Source: Perkinsus marinus ATCC 50983 (taxonomy: Eukaryota; Perkinsozoa; Perkinsida; Perkinsidae). From it: 64,000 nt of DNA. Positions 22,800 through 33,765 of this stretch are shown here, one piece after another. The stretch spans positions 781,319 to 845,318 of the forward strand of contig NW_003207677.1 of assembly GCF_000006405.1 (NCBI RefSeq). The letters are read 5' to 3'. Both the position numbers and the translations under genes were made by a program. The notes beneath the pieces were generated by a model. That model saw nothing but the letters and a program-made list of their open reading frames with translations. It was not told the DNA's origin and did not search any database. The first letter of the stretch is position 1. Each line of letters begins with the position of its first letter.

Positions 22800-23912
22800 A
22801 TGATTGGTAACGAGGAGTTTGAGGCGATGGACTCACTGGTGAGGAAGGAGGGCTACTGTCACCCTAGTGCTTTTAAATAGGTTACAATAGTGCCGTCGGC
22901 TTCCTTTACCACATTTGGGGCTAGATGGGAGCTCTTCTCAGGAGTAGTGGGGCCGTTCAGTCCATACATGCCTGCTGATGTACCCCTGTGGTTGGCTTTG
23001 TATCTAGAGAAGATCAACCGGTGGGGAGGTTAGTGACAGCGATGGGTCATCGTAATATACAGATATATGGATGTTGCTTTCAATCTATGTTTACGATGGT
23101 TCAATGATGATTGTATGTAAAAACAGTAGTAATGTTCAGGAGCAACATTCACATTGGAGTTTCACTCTAGTGATATGAAAAGCGCTAGTGAAAAATATGT
23201 TTCACGACTACTGTATATCACCGCGAAAATCGCGTTTTTTACAGAGTATTACACCACTTCACGTAAAACGGATGAAACTCAATTGATATATGTATTGCTT
23301 TTAGTATTTATATGAGGAGTTGCTGCATCGGTTGAAATCACTAGGTGTTCGATTGAAGCACCTGAGTGGCTCAACGCGACACATTTACGGCAACAGCTGG
23401 CGGACGAACGCAGGTTGCCAGTAGATGAGTTTACAGATGTACATGAACATTACCTCGAATTGGCACATGTACGTATGCATATGTAGTTTGGTCGTGTATG
23501 AGTTGAGGCAGATACTACTGAATAAACGTCCTTGGTTGAAGAGCAATGCGAACGGAGGGGAGGTGGTCGGAGGCGGCTCGCAAGACCCCTTGGGAGGGTC
23601 GAAGGCTCAAGCGGAGGTTCGGGTTCTATTGGAAGGTGAAAGTGCGGTGATTACGAGTGATTATTGTCATACCACATTTCCTAGACATTCTGAATATAAG
23701 ACGCCACAAGATACGAGAAGGTATCAAGATGCTCGACACCGATGTTGCGAATTTGGACGTAAGACCATCCTTCTCAGCGTGTCGGGAGTCTTTGGTAGGT
23801 GTCCAAACTATCCCGACTAGAGCTGGCTTGTATAAGGAGTCAATCACTGTCATTAATGGACAAAGCTCAGGAGCTCCTCACAATACGCGAGGCTGCAGCT
23901 ACGGGCGGCTGA
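22800..23912 (+). CDS. GINS2: GINS complex subunit Psf2
   Basis: Six exons: 22800-22838, 22881-23020, 23345-23468, 23512-23635, 23685-23758 and 23823-23912. They join in frame to 196 residues, close to the usual Psf2 length. Hallmarks in order: EFEAMDSLVTIVPSASF, FSGVVGPFSPYMPADVPLWL (the Psf2 GPF.P..P.EVPLWLA signature), RCSIEAPEWLNATHLRQQLA, then LPVDEFTDVHEHYLELAHIL. The helical C-terminus contains EDILNIRRHKIREGIKML and SLSLMDKAQELL. Psf2 is part of the Cdc45-MCM-GINS replicative helicase in the nucleus. Introns are 42, 324, 43, 49 and 64 nt; the long one holds a miniature inverted-repeat element (23,154-23,282). No frame break is needed anywhere. Confidence 0.92.
23154..23282. mobile_element. 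MITE-like element, copy 1 (in Psf2 intron 2)
   Basis: About 129 bp bounded by TTGGAGTTTCA and its near-complement TGAAACTCAA. The interior (tagtgatatgaaaa, ttcacgactactg, cagagtatta, ccacttcacg) is shared with copies at 39,955 and 41,527. It is non-coding and accounts for the unusual length of this intron. Confidence 0.75.
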
Positions 23913-24046
23913 GAATTCTCTTGTATGATTGTGTATTAGAAGTGCATCATAATTCGCCCTTTGTTTGATCGTTTCACTGAGAGGGATCGATGGCCTTGGT
24001 TTTTACCCTTGTGCAGATTTCGGCAGGATTTTGATACTCTGTGAAA

Positions 24047-24972
24047 ATGAGCCGCGCGCGTGCTAGTCCTGCTCATGGCGCTGCTCGCCGCAAGCCTACT
24101 TATGAGAGGCCGGGAATGACCGAGGTGGGGAGTAGAAGTTTAGGTGTGTGTTATGTTTTTGGATAGGATGAGATAGATGAGATTCGGGAGGCTTTTAATC
24201 TGTTCGACACTGATGGAAGTGGCACGATCGATCCGAAGGAGTTGAAAGCCGCTATGCAGAGTCTTGGATTTGAGTCTAAGAACCCCACTATTTATCAGGT
24301 AGAATTTCTCGGGAAGAATTTGTGTGAGGATGTACTCAGATGATCGCTGATCTTGAGAGGGAGAGTAATGGCGCTGTTGATTTCGAGGAGTTCTTGGACA
24401 GCATTACTAATAAATTGGTGAGGAAGGTGTGGTATGGCGCGGAGTGGGAAAATATACACATGGCTAACTACATGTGTGGAAATTCTGAGGAAAATTGAGG
24501 AAATTCTCATTGGTTTCTGTACACTTTGGTATGAAAACTTCTATAGTGAGGAAACTTCTGGACTGAGCTGAAGGCACTAGTATGGGGAAATGTATGTGTT
24601 TATTGTTAGGGGGATAAGGAGTCCCGCGAGGGAATAATGAGAATATTTAATCTCTTTGATGATGATAAAACTGGTAGGCTCTGATATTATAGTGACATGA
24701 TCTGGATGGGCTGTAGGTACTATTACCATCAAAAATCTACGCCGTGTTGCTAAGGAGCTCGGAGAGGTAATAGGGGAGGAAGTGTCCTTGATAAGGTGGC
24801 TCTTTTGGCAGACTATGACCGATGAGGAACTACGCGAGATGATCGAGAGGGCTGATAGTGAGAGGATGTGGGGGAGCTGGTCCTTGTGGATGGTTTCCAC
24901 TTAGGCAATGGTGATGGCGAAATCAGCGCGGAAGATTTCTACAATATTATGACTAAGAAAACTTTCCCCTGA
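24047..24972 (+). CDS. Centrin (EF-hand calcium-binding protein)
   Basis: Seven exons: 24047-24124, 24167-24298, 24340-24417, 24610-24673, 24717-24766, 24812-24857 and 24905-24972. They join to 171 residues. A basic N-terminus is followed by EF-hand 1 ([20 protein letters not shown]), then [13 protein letters not shown]-hand 2 is weakened: its loop reads [15 protein letters not shown] and lacks several ligand Asp residues. EF-hand 3 ([20 protein letters not shown]) and RVAKELGE follow, then EF-hand 4 ([18 protein letters not shown]), ending KKTFP as centrins do. Centrin organises basal bodies and contractile fibres. Introns are 41-47 nt, except intron 3 (192 nt), which carries a dispersed repeat. 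The next gene begins 95 bp downstream. Confidence 0.95.
24430..24600. repeat. Dispersed repeat inside centrin intron 3
   Basis: Segment related to 6,655-6,830. Shared blocks include 'tgcacgtggtcaactacatg'-like and 'tgtatac' motifs, a ggaaactct-like block and 'ctgagct'. It explains why this intron is four times longer than its neighbours. Ends are not defined. Confidence 0.45.
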
Positions 24973-25066
24973 ATTCGCGAATATTTTTTATGGTGCGCAT
25001 AGACATTATTTGATAGTATAGGAATTGTTGAGTTCAGCAGAGGGATAGTGAGTGTAGTTTTCCGCG

Positions 25067-28000
25067 ATGCCTAAGAAGAAGAGTCGATCGTCGTCTTGCA
25101 ATGGAGCAGCAGAAGTTCCTAGAGGCTTTGAGGAGCTCCTGCCTGCCGTTCCTGGAAATACTAAGTCCACTTTGAGGCCTCAATTGTTGAGGGTGGCTAA
25201 GTGTTTTGAGGTGGATTGAAATAGATTTGTGGGTAGTAGTGATGGTAGTAGGTTCGTCACAGTGCAGTGAGCGGGATGGGCTTGTACGCGTCGGAGGACA
25301 TTCCAGAGGGGTGTATTCTGTTGGAAGAGCAACCAGCGGTCATCATAGCACCCCGCAGGTAGGTGAGGAGGACGCAGATGGGGAGGGGGATGAGGGAAAT
25401 AGCTCTTAGGGGAATAATGGAAAGACACATGCAATAGCCTTGAGAAGTGACTCTCGGTGGGGCATATTGGATAAAAGTACATTTATTGTGTCATACAGCT
25501 CACCGACCAGAGAGGTATAAAGAATGATCATTATACGTTTCTCGGTAGAATCTAATTTGTCTGGTCGCTTCGAGAGGAAGTTGACGTAGTCAGATCTATC
25601 TGTATTAGGAATCCTAATACAGATAGATCTGACTACGACCTATTAACTCCTAATAACTCCTATTAGCTAACTATACTCCTAATTTAGGATCATTTTGAGA
25701 GTCTATGATGATATGATTGTTGGTGAGCTTGGGAGCATTAGTCTAGGGCTACTGCTGTCAGTGGTGTTGTCGATTTTCAATAGTCGTTGCTGTTTTTTCT
25801 CTCAGAGAATGTGCGGTTGCGGGTACGCTGGACAATCTCCTGTGGATCATGAAGAACTTCTCAGATGCTAGAAAGCTCCGACAGGTAAAGTAATGGAGAA
25901 GCATGTGCGGCCATTTTGGCCGTTTTTCAAGTTTCTTTATCCCCGGAGTAGTGGCGACTTGGAGGCCTTGCCCGATGGTATAAAGGATGATATTAACTCG
26001 TTCGCTCATTTCTTCTCCCATGAGCAGTCAGCTAAGTGGCTGGCCCGGCCCGAGCCGTGGAAAGCAGTAATGAATGTCTTCGATGACGAGGAGGAAAGTA
26101 AGCCTGGCGGCCTCGCTGCTCACGCTAATGAGTTGAATGTGTGTGTGTTTGCAGCACCTAGCGAAGCGTTGTGTCGAGATTTCATCGCTACTTTTGAGGA
26201 CTTCAGACGGAATCATAGTGATAGAGAAGTGAGTTTTTATGAGGTTGTTCTACGTTGAATGGCGTGAAGTCGCCGCGCATAGTGAATGTGCATATGGAGG
26301 TTCCGGGTATGTGACGATGAAAGCACCGTAGCTTGGAAGAAATTTTGGAACTAGTCGTATGCATAATTTTTGGCAGTACTGTTTCGTTCAAGCTCAGGAG
26401 TGCTGCAGTGTAGGAAACAGTTATGAAATGGCAAGAATCATGCAGAGCGTCCCACATGAAATTTCCATTCTATCGGGAAAATGATTTACAGATGTTATCT
26501 GTCAAGTCTATGGAGAGACAATGTGAATAATTTTTTCCGCGATAATTATACGCCCGTACATTGACGATATTTCTGCTAAAGGTGCCAACGGGGATCAAAT
26601 TCCGTGTATTGGGTTGGAGAGTAATCAGATGATAGATCGCTAAGTCGATTATCAGTAACGAAACGGAACTTCTTATGGCGTATGTAGTGTCGCGGATGAG
26701 CCTTCATGATGATGAAGAACGATGGCGTGCATAGTTCATTGTGATCAGATTAAAGAGATGGCTGCAGTGAGCGAATGTATCGCGTTGAACTCCTTCAAAA
26801 ACACCGTCAGTCGTCGCGGCCTGCCTTGCATCGGAGCAGCCACTTGCGTGTTTATAGTGGCCAGTCTGCTGAATCACAGTTGTATGCCAAATGTTTCTAT
26901 ATCGACGTACAGTCCCGAAAATGTTCACACACGTAATAGTAGTAGAGGTCTCGGCAACTGATTCGGTTTGGAAGGTCCTCTCCTCACAGCGATCACGGTG
27001 CGACCGGTGCTAGCTGGTGAGCAGCTGAGTATGTCTTATTTTGGCCATCATTTGGCGTAATACCAATTCAGAGGGGATTTGAAGTTCATTTTCCCGTCAG
27101 ATTTGCAACTTCGCCGTTTTTCGACTGTCTTGAAGCAAGACGCGACCAAATGCTGAGGGAAAAGCATTTCGTGTGTATGTGTGACAGATGCCAGGATGAA
27201 TCAGTAATACTTGTATCCAAAACTAGAGTCTTAGTAGTCAGCGACATCCCATAGAGAACTTAGTGTTAAAAGTTGGTACGTTTTTTGAAATGATCGGCTA
27301 TTTCTTTGAAATTTCGGGTAACTTGATGAAAACAGTTGGTGAAAAAACTTCATTTTTTTCAAAAAAAGTGGTAAATTATTGAAAATTCTAGCAGACCCTG
27401 GAAGTGATGTAGTGAAGCAACGAGGAGTTGTCTTTCCTCGTGATGGGGCGCATACGGAGGAGTCTAGGGAAGGGCCTCTTAGTGGAAATTATCGAGTTCG
27501 ACTGCAAGTGATGTTCAGAACGGCCTCAGTGACTGGGAGAGTCTTCACTGCCCTCTGTGTGATGATGGGGTTTGTGTTAGACGAGGCGATGCATTCAGAT
27601 GTCGGAAATGCAACAAGGGTTATGAATTGCATGGAAGAATCACTTCTTGATATTTATGGGCTCAGACTCGATTTCTCTGAATGACGCTAAAAAGTGGCGG
27701 TCGAAGGCACTTCTGACGTTAAGGTTGATGGTAAACGTCATGCACGATGCGCTGACAGCTGCACGGGCCAGCGGGGAGACGGAGAGCTTGGTGCAAGTCT
27801 CCGATAAACTCACTAAGTTGGCGGTCCAGGGCGGGGTGGGTGTTGGTCAATGAGCTCATCTGAAACGACTGTGTCTGGATTTTGCAACTACATCTTAAGA
27901 AGCGAATTACGGGGCTAGTACACTAAAATGTGAATGATCGTTTGTCTGGAAACTATACCTTAGCTTCGCTCCGCCCTGGTATTTCCCCTTTTGGACGGAA

Positions 28001-28487
28001 TCCGCTTCTGGGAAGTATGAACATGCATGTATAAGTATGATAGTGTGATCTCTAATATAACGTATGTCATAGTTTGTGTATAATCATGCAGGTGCTTCCA
28101 GAGAGCCTCGGAGGGTTGCCATTTCCCGAGAGAGAAGTTATGCCACATGAAGGACACTATGTGGTGGGGAACTGGACAGTTGGCGGTCGTGCGTGATAAG
28201 GCTTCCTTTTGAGGTCCACAAGGCGTTGACGTTGCTAGTCCATGCTCATCGGTTGAATGCTAGGAGGGTCGTTGAGGACAACTGGTACGGTTTACTGTCT
28301 TTAAATAAGCATGCTTTTGGCCAGGCCGTTGGTTTTGCAACAAAGTAAGGCCCTTTGTACTGCGAGAAAAGCGTTGAAAATTGGAGCGATCTTTGACGAC
28401 ACATTCGCGGACGACGGACAACCGGGGGAAGATGTCGAGCAGCTAGAGACGTGGATGCATATCATTGAGAGTACCATGGGTTGTTGA
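25067..28487 (+). CDS. SMYD-type SET-domain protein (putative lysine methyltransferase)
   Basis: ATG 25067 encodes MPKKKSRSSSCNGAAEVPRG. After a 41-nt intron, the SET N-terminus reads RHSAVSGMGLYASEDIPEGC then ILLEEQPAVII. Following exons: CAVAGTLDNLLWIMKNFSDA and FLYPRSSGDLEALPDGIKDD. The core has IALNSF, then FIVASLLNHSCMPNVSIST, the NHSC.PN motif of the cofactor-binding knot, then ITVRPVLAGEQLSMSYFG. A post-SET cluster (REKHFVCMCDRCQDES) and a zinc-binding segment (CPLCDDGVC, FRCRKCN) follow. A helical TPR-like C-terminus (TARKALKIGAIFDDTF) ends at TGA 28487. Resolved exons include 25067-25210, 25252-25358, 25806-25884, 25932-26097 and 26155-26228; later joins are approximate. I did not find a clear MYND finger. 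It probably methylates histones or other proteins. Confidence 0.75.
25585..25637. repeat. 53-nt perfect palindrome in a SET-gene intron
   Basis: Two 26-bp arms match exactly around a single central A. It lies in the 447-nt intron 25359-25805, the longest resolved intron of the gene. It is followed by short direct repeats of a tattaactcctaa type. It could form a hairpin in DNA or pre-mRNA. Confidence 0.95.
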
Positions 28488-28555
28488 TAACTCAGCTCGA
28501 TTTGTGTTGTACACTAATGAGCAACGTTCAGGGAAGGAGTTTTCTACAATAATAA

Positions 28556-29872
28556 ATGAATTCCTTCTCCGCTTCGCGTGCTGCAATTGTTGGCAGTAGT
28601 GGAATCCCGACCGCCGCAGCGGTTGCGTCGGCTCACTCAGAATTCTGTCCCCCCGTCGTGCGCAACACATTCGTCCTGCGTTTTATGAATCGAGGATTGT
28701 CTCACCAAAGCAGTTACCAGCAGGGCGCACCTGAGCTCAAGTCAATCGTTGCCCGATTACTAAGTTTTGGCGACATTCAAAAACTGGATTTTCAACATTG
28801 GCGCGAGCTCGAGGTCATTACTGCTTGCTACTTCGACACACGAGATGCTGAGAAGGCCTTCGACCATTACTATATGCTAGGGGAAGAATCATGGGAAGTC
28901 GTGTGGTCCGAGAGTCACCAGGAAACCGCCTATTTCGTGAGCATGCCGGCTGAAGATCTCGCTATCTCTGATCCGAGCCAGTATGGGGATATGGCCAATA
29001 TCTCGTCCCCTCCAGATGACGCTGGTTCGGACTTGAAGTTGCTGATCCAATTTTTCGACTGCAGAGCCGCGCGGTCAATGCGAGAGGCTCAGAAGAAGAC
29101 AGTCACGGGATTGGTCGTGAATGACCCTGGCTCCGCCTCAACTGTGTCTAGCAGTTTACTGGGGGCTGATTTTGGTGTCACTCGTCTCGCTGAAACAACT
29201 CCTTCCCCGGTGCTCTTGGACACCATATCTCGAATGCCATCGTTATCACCAACACCTGTTACGAGGGCGTCCTCGGGACCAACTTTTTGCACTACTTTCC
29301 TTGACTCAGCTGATGCTGGCCGTGGTGACTACAGCATCGACCCTGATTGCTGTTGGGCTGATTTGCGCACGACAGTGATGATCAAAAATATACCGAATAA
29401 GCTCACTCAGCAACGGATGTTGAAGATGATTGATGATGTATCAGCTCAGAGTTATGATTTTTTCTATCTTCCCATTGACCTGCGCAATCGCTGCAATGTT
29501 GGGTATGCATTTATTAACTTTATAGAACCGACACGCATCGTGCCATTCTATAGAGCATTCCATGGCACTGGTTGGAAAAATTTCAACAATTCCAAGAAAA
29601 TATGTGACCTAAGCTATGCCAGAATCCAAGGCAAAGAGGCCCTCATGCAACACTTCAGCTCAGCAACTCTACCGAAGAATCCTGCAATGCGACCACTGTT
29701 CAGGGTCGGTCAAAGTCTGCAACCTCTCCGTGTGCCAGGAGAGACTACTAGATATGCGAGCTGTGTGGTTGGTATGGAACCATCATCGTCCTCTATCTCT
29801 TTGGGTGGTCTTCTACCGGTGCCCACCAGGGCCCGAACGTTGCCTGTTGGACAGCGACTGCATCAATGGTGA
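28556..29872 (+). CDS. Mei2-like RNA-binding protein
   Basis: Intronless 438-residue frame. The C-terminal Mei2-type RRM is clear from about residue 272: TTVMIKNIPNKLTQQRMLKM (RNP2-like), YDFFYLPIDLRNRCNVGYAF then INF (RNP1-like), and later FHGTGWKNFNNSKKICDLSY with ARIQGKEAL. An N-terminal region (about residues 55-105, ELKSIVARLLSFGDIQKLDF and CYFDTRDAEKAFDHYY) looks like a second RRM-type fold. The linker is Ser/Thr/Pro-rich. In fission yeast and plants, Mei2 proteins bind RNA to control meiosis and development; the role here is inferred only. The lack of introns contrasts with its neighbours and could reflect a retrocopy. Confidence 0.9.
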   Translation: MNSFSASRAAIVGSSGIPTAAAVASAHSEFCPPVVRNTFVLRFMNRGLSHQSSYQQGAPELKSIVARLLSFGDIQKLDFQHWRELEVITACYFDTRDAEKAFDHYYMLGEESWEVVWSESHQETAYFVSMPAEDLAISDPSQYGDMANISSPPDDAGSDLKLLIQFFDCRAARSMREAQKKTVTGLVVNDPGSASTVSSSLLGADFGVTRLAETTPSPVLLDTISRMPSLSPTPVTRASSGPTFCTTFLDSADAGRGDYSIDPDCCWADLRTTVMIKNIPNKLTQQRMLKMIDDVSAQSYDFFYLPIDLRNRCNVGYAFINFIEPTRIVPFYRAFHGTGWKNFNNSKKICDLSYARIQGKEALMQHFSSATLPKNPAMRPLFRVGQSLQPLRVPGETTRYASCVVGMEPSSSSISLGGLLPVPTRARTLPVGQRLHQW

Positions 29873-30908
29873 TGATTATGGTGGTGTTAACCTTTTTTAT
29901 CGACATTTCCTGTGAAGTTAATTGCCCAGCTGCTCTCCTCGAGACATGCGGAACAATTCTCGAAACTACTATTTTCCATCTCAATTGGGTTTTTCATCCG
30001 GAATTGCTTCTCTCAGTTTCGCCAGGGACGTGCTTCATGTGTTGTTGCTGCTCCCAGCGAGTTATCGCCCTATACCATTGCTATTGCCACTATCATTTTC
30101 GCAACCCGTATTTCCAATGACTTGTAGTTATAGTCTATTTCGTACTGTCGGTAATGCTACCGGCTTTCATAGTTATCTCTTTTAGCTTAGTAGAGTCGGT
30201 CAACCTGCTAGTAGTCTATCATCAATTTCTCCTGCGCACATCAATATGCAGGCTCCCGTTGCTTGAGGTTGGTGCACGTTAGATTTTCGGAGTAGTCAGT
30301 GCGTGCCATTATTTCGCTACAAGAATCGCATCAACTTCGTGTGCCACTATATTGTGAGAACGTTGTTGGGTTATATCGATAGTGGTAAAGCTGGTAGCTA
30401 CAATCGGTGGGTATATGATCAAACCAAACGAGCTGTAATATGATACCACTAATTTGCTTGGATACGGATAGTACAGAGATTTTCTCAATTATTTGATCAC
30501 GTCGAAGACTCGAAACCGTCCGAGAATACCTTACACTCATTATTCTCGTTACGTCTGCCGCAGTACTTTGGCAGTATTGATTGACCTTGATCTAAGAAGC
30601 CATGATAAAGTTTATCAGATAAACACAACAGTGCAGTTTTCCCAGTAGGTGAATACAGCAAGACTTAGTAATCGTGCGTATGTCTTTTCCACATTAGTAC
30701 GAGTATCGTACGGAATCATTCACCACTCCGTCGTTGGGGAAGAGTTTACCCTGTTCGCTTCGACACGGTCTGTCGGGGTCTGAGCAACTCACTAACGGCA
30801 TAGGGGATAAGCAACACGCCTGAGTGGTAGCATAAAATCATGTTGAACACTGAGTTACTGATAAACCATGATTAGCTGAAAAGTTGGGAGATATGCTTAG
30901 TCAGGAGA
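29873..30908. other. Intergenic stretch, nothing recognised
   Basis: About 1 kb between a plus-strand and a minus-strand gene that converge here. It has short A/T-rich open frames and no supported gene, RNA or repeat. It would contain both 3' untranslated regions. Confidence 0.4.
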
Positions 30909-33473
30909 CTAAATACAAGTGAAATCTGATGCAATCTCAGTGTAAGTTATACTCGATACAGAAAACCTGACAGGTTGGACGAACACGTTGTGACAGACAG
31001 TAGGATTTCTTAGGAGGCTGAGCCTCCTCCTGCTTGGCTCAGCCTCCTCTTGACCGTCCATGTTACCGAAGTCGGTTTCGAATTTATATCCTCCATCGAA
31101 ACCTATATCCAAATTCCCGACGTCTGGTACTACCGGAGCACCCCCACACACCTCTGCCCATCCTTTCAAAGGATTCCTTTGATGAACGTCGCAAAACTCT
31201 CATACAGAATGTAGAAGAGGTTTGCCTCTGGTCCAGAGGCTCTGGAGCACGGCATAGCATCAACATTTCTCTGAGGCTCAAAATCAGACCAGATTCGGAT
31301 GGCTCGGTTCGGGATATCCAAGGACTGATATTTAATATTGAGTTGTTGAAGCAATGCTGCCGACATATTGTTCGATAATGGGCATTTTGTGCGAAAGATG
31401 AGTCCCTAAAATTAATCGATTGCCGTCTAAGCTCCACAGAGAGTCTCGGATTTGATTGCGGGATTACGCTGCCAATCGTAGGTTCTAATGGCAAGGGTTG
31501 TTCAATGAGATTATCATCAGTCACGTCATCATATAGATCACCGAAATCGAACTAAACTGAATCATTATCACTATCCACCTCCTCTTCTTCGCCATCCCCC
31601 GTCGGCAACGCAATACTAGAAGATGGAGATCCGCTACAGCCTTGTAACCACTTCGGATTAACCAGATCTGATGCCCTCTCTTCTATCACGCGCCGCAAAA
31701 GTTCGTGACGGTGCAGATCTGCAGCATAATCCAAACCAAAGCTTGCATGCTTCAACATATGATCATCGAGATACCGTCCATTTGGGAGACCACCCTCGTA
31801 CTCTAATAGGGGAAGTTCCCCGTAGAAGACTTGAAGTCAGCCCAATCTCTCAAATCGGTGATGGGGCATATGTCTCGGCCAGCTTGTTGTGAAGCACGCC
31901 GATTCCACTCAGAGGCAAGCTCGTGGACGACTGCATTGAGCAGTTTGGCACGCATACGTGATGATTCATGGGATTTCGATAACTCGACATGATAACCTTC
32001 GAGCTGGGAAGTCGAGCGTGCGACTCTCCATATCGCCTGAGTAAAATCGCCTATAAATTCCTGAGCTACTTTCGTGTATAGCGAAGCATCAACATGATCG
32101 GAAAGGCACTCATGATCGACATCATGTCGACGACATGTTTCATGTTCTCGTTCCACTGCTCCTGGATTCCAGGACCTGGAATCCATCTAGGAGCAAGTTT
32201 CTCCGAGAAACCCCTCACCGTTATGCGCAAGTTGTTCGTCCGATTGAGTACACAAAGTATAGAAGGCTTCAAACCTAGTTCTTAGCGCCCGTGACTCCGG
32301 TATCATTCCGGAGTCACATACCGGAGGTATGTGCTTACGAACATAGCGACTATATTGCCGTCTGGTCAGCATCTCAATCCACGGTCCACTACTCCGCATT
32401 GCTCGCAGCGCAAGATTCGCATCCTCACGATTTACTACGAAGATGCATTGACGTAAAGCCGAGAAGAGGGATGGACGGACAGAATGGTATCCACGAACTG
32501 TTCGTGGATGTTCGTGACGAACGCACATCGGATGTATATCGTGGATTCCACGATATACATAAACGACTTTCAATTGACTTCCCCGACCAGCATATTGAAG
32601 CTTTATTTTGTCCACCGTGGCTTCAAGATTACCAGTATCATCGGTATCAATCAATATATGAGATATTATGGCCCTCATCTCGTTGATCATTCATATATGA
32701 ACCCGGAGCAACCTACTGGCCCCATTATGAATATATTTTGCGTCCGTCCGAAGTATGGATCCCATACTTGATCTCACGGCTAGTTGGAGGCTTAGAGGGA
32801 TGGGAACATCGTTTTCCAGATGAACTAGGGCGAAGGCTGTGCAATACCAACCAGAGCTTAGCCAGGAAGTTCAGCTGAATGCACAGCACTAGAGAGGGTG
32901 ATTATGAGGCATGTGCTACCGATGTGATACAGTCCCGGACCGTACGGAGGCTCTCGTAGTGTGGTCTTCGTACACATGTGTTGAGCGGGTGATAGTAGTG
33001 CTATTCGCTCTCGTCCTGTGCAGTCTCTCCTGAACAGCAGAGCTTTTCCCAGTCATATTGAGCCCTGTCTAGCCGAGTAAAGTGAATGAACAGTGGGCAA
33101 GCTCATTGCATAGCCCCTATCGACCATAGGCTATGGTCGCCATCAACACGATTGGGGTCTTAGTTGGAGGGGCAGCATTTATTAGGAAATTGGAAGGTCC
33201 ACAACGAGCCATAAGTAATCGGGCTATGATAAATTCAATAGTCGAGTACAGGATTTAGGGCACGCGCCAGACATCTTGCGCATATCGTATAAATCTCGCA
33301 GGTAAAACGTATCTCCTATCAACCACGGATGTGCGGACGTCTACTAGACGTTGTCTGGTAATGTCATACGCTGCAAGAGCGTTTATCTTCTTCGGAGATA
33401 AAAGTATGCAGTCACCCGCTAATATTTTCATAGATTTTGGTATCGTTGATTCGCGTCGGAGAGCTCTCAACAC
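30909..33473 (-). CDS. Unknown multi-exon gene crowded with perfect palindromes
   Basis: Minus-strand open segments join through short GT-AG introns at 32674-32716 (43 nt), 32176-32218 (43), 32026-32069 (44), 31795-31830 (36), 31406-31437 (32) and 31163-31197 (35). Assembled parts include ARAIISHILIDTDDTGNLEA, FVVNREDANLALRAMRSSGP, RTRFEAFYTLCTQSDEQL, NENMKHVVDMMSIMSAFPIM and LLNAVVHELASEWNRRASQQ. An acidic run (GEEEEVDSDND) follows, then QQLNIKYQSLDIPNRAIRIW and a C-terminus ending SDFTCI at 30909. A TAG after the acidic run (31552) is not explained, so this may be two genes or a decayed one. The N-terminal exon (33473-33255) is tentative. I recognise no family. Confidence 0.45.
31012..33402. 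repeat. Swarm of perfect short palindromes
   Basis: At least fourteen inverted repeats with arms of 6-14 bp and loops of mostly 1-3 nt. Positions: 31012-31048 (13-bp arms, 11-nt loop), 31166-31182, 31224-31240, 31809-31821, 32123-32137, 32163-32185, 32197-32211, 32291-32317 (10-bp arms, 7-nt loop), 32315-32333, 32489-32509, 32510-32522, 32532-32560 (14-bp arms), 32751-32769, 33121-33139, 33337-33351 and 33382-33402. Their sequences are unrelated to one another, so this is not one repeat family. Some lie in introns, most in apparent exons. Confidence 0.85.
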
Positions 33474-33765
33474 GTCCCCATCAGCCGGAACGCAGGCATT
33501 AATACTTGTGAGCTAGGTCTCTCTTATGCGTTGCTTCCCACCTATTAATTCTAGACGCAAAAAATTATTCAAAACTGTTATCTATCGGATTCGAGCTCGT
33601 GGTTATACTCCAGAGATCCCCCGGAGCGAAGCAACGGGATCTGCTAGTGGAACTTACGAATTAGAGAACGAAAGTTCAAATTCACGGAAGTTCACGAAAA
33701 ACATAACTGTGCGGCACAGTTTTGTTTTATTCCACGCGTATGATTTTCCTTTCCAAAAAGACTTC

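Noticed and set aside
31795-31830. CCCCT-type programmed frameshift as in Perkinsus mitochondrial cox1
   Set aside because: A 36-nt GT-AG intron restores the same frame, and this is nuclear-type DNA.
31552-32690. Reassignment of TAG as a sense codon
   Set aside because: In-frame TAG/TGA codons at 1,875-2,345 and around 32,187 and 32,691 disappear when 43-45-nt GT-AG introns are removed. Complete genes such as centrin and Psf2 need no reassignment. One TAG at 31,552 stays unexplained but is not enough.
32291-32877. Plus-strand gene over the hairpin region
   Set aside because: The plus frame is attractive in parts, but it has a stop near 32,686 without a good intron. The minus strand joins through several 32-44-nt GT-AG introns in consistent phase. 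Palindromes give similar peptides on both strands, which makes the shadow look real.
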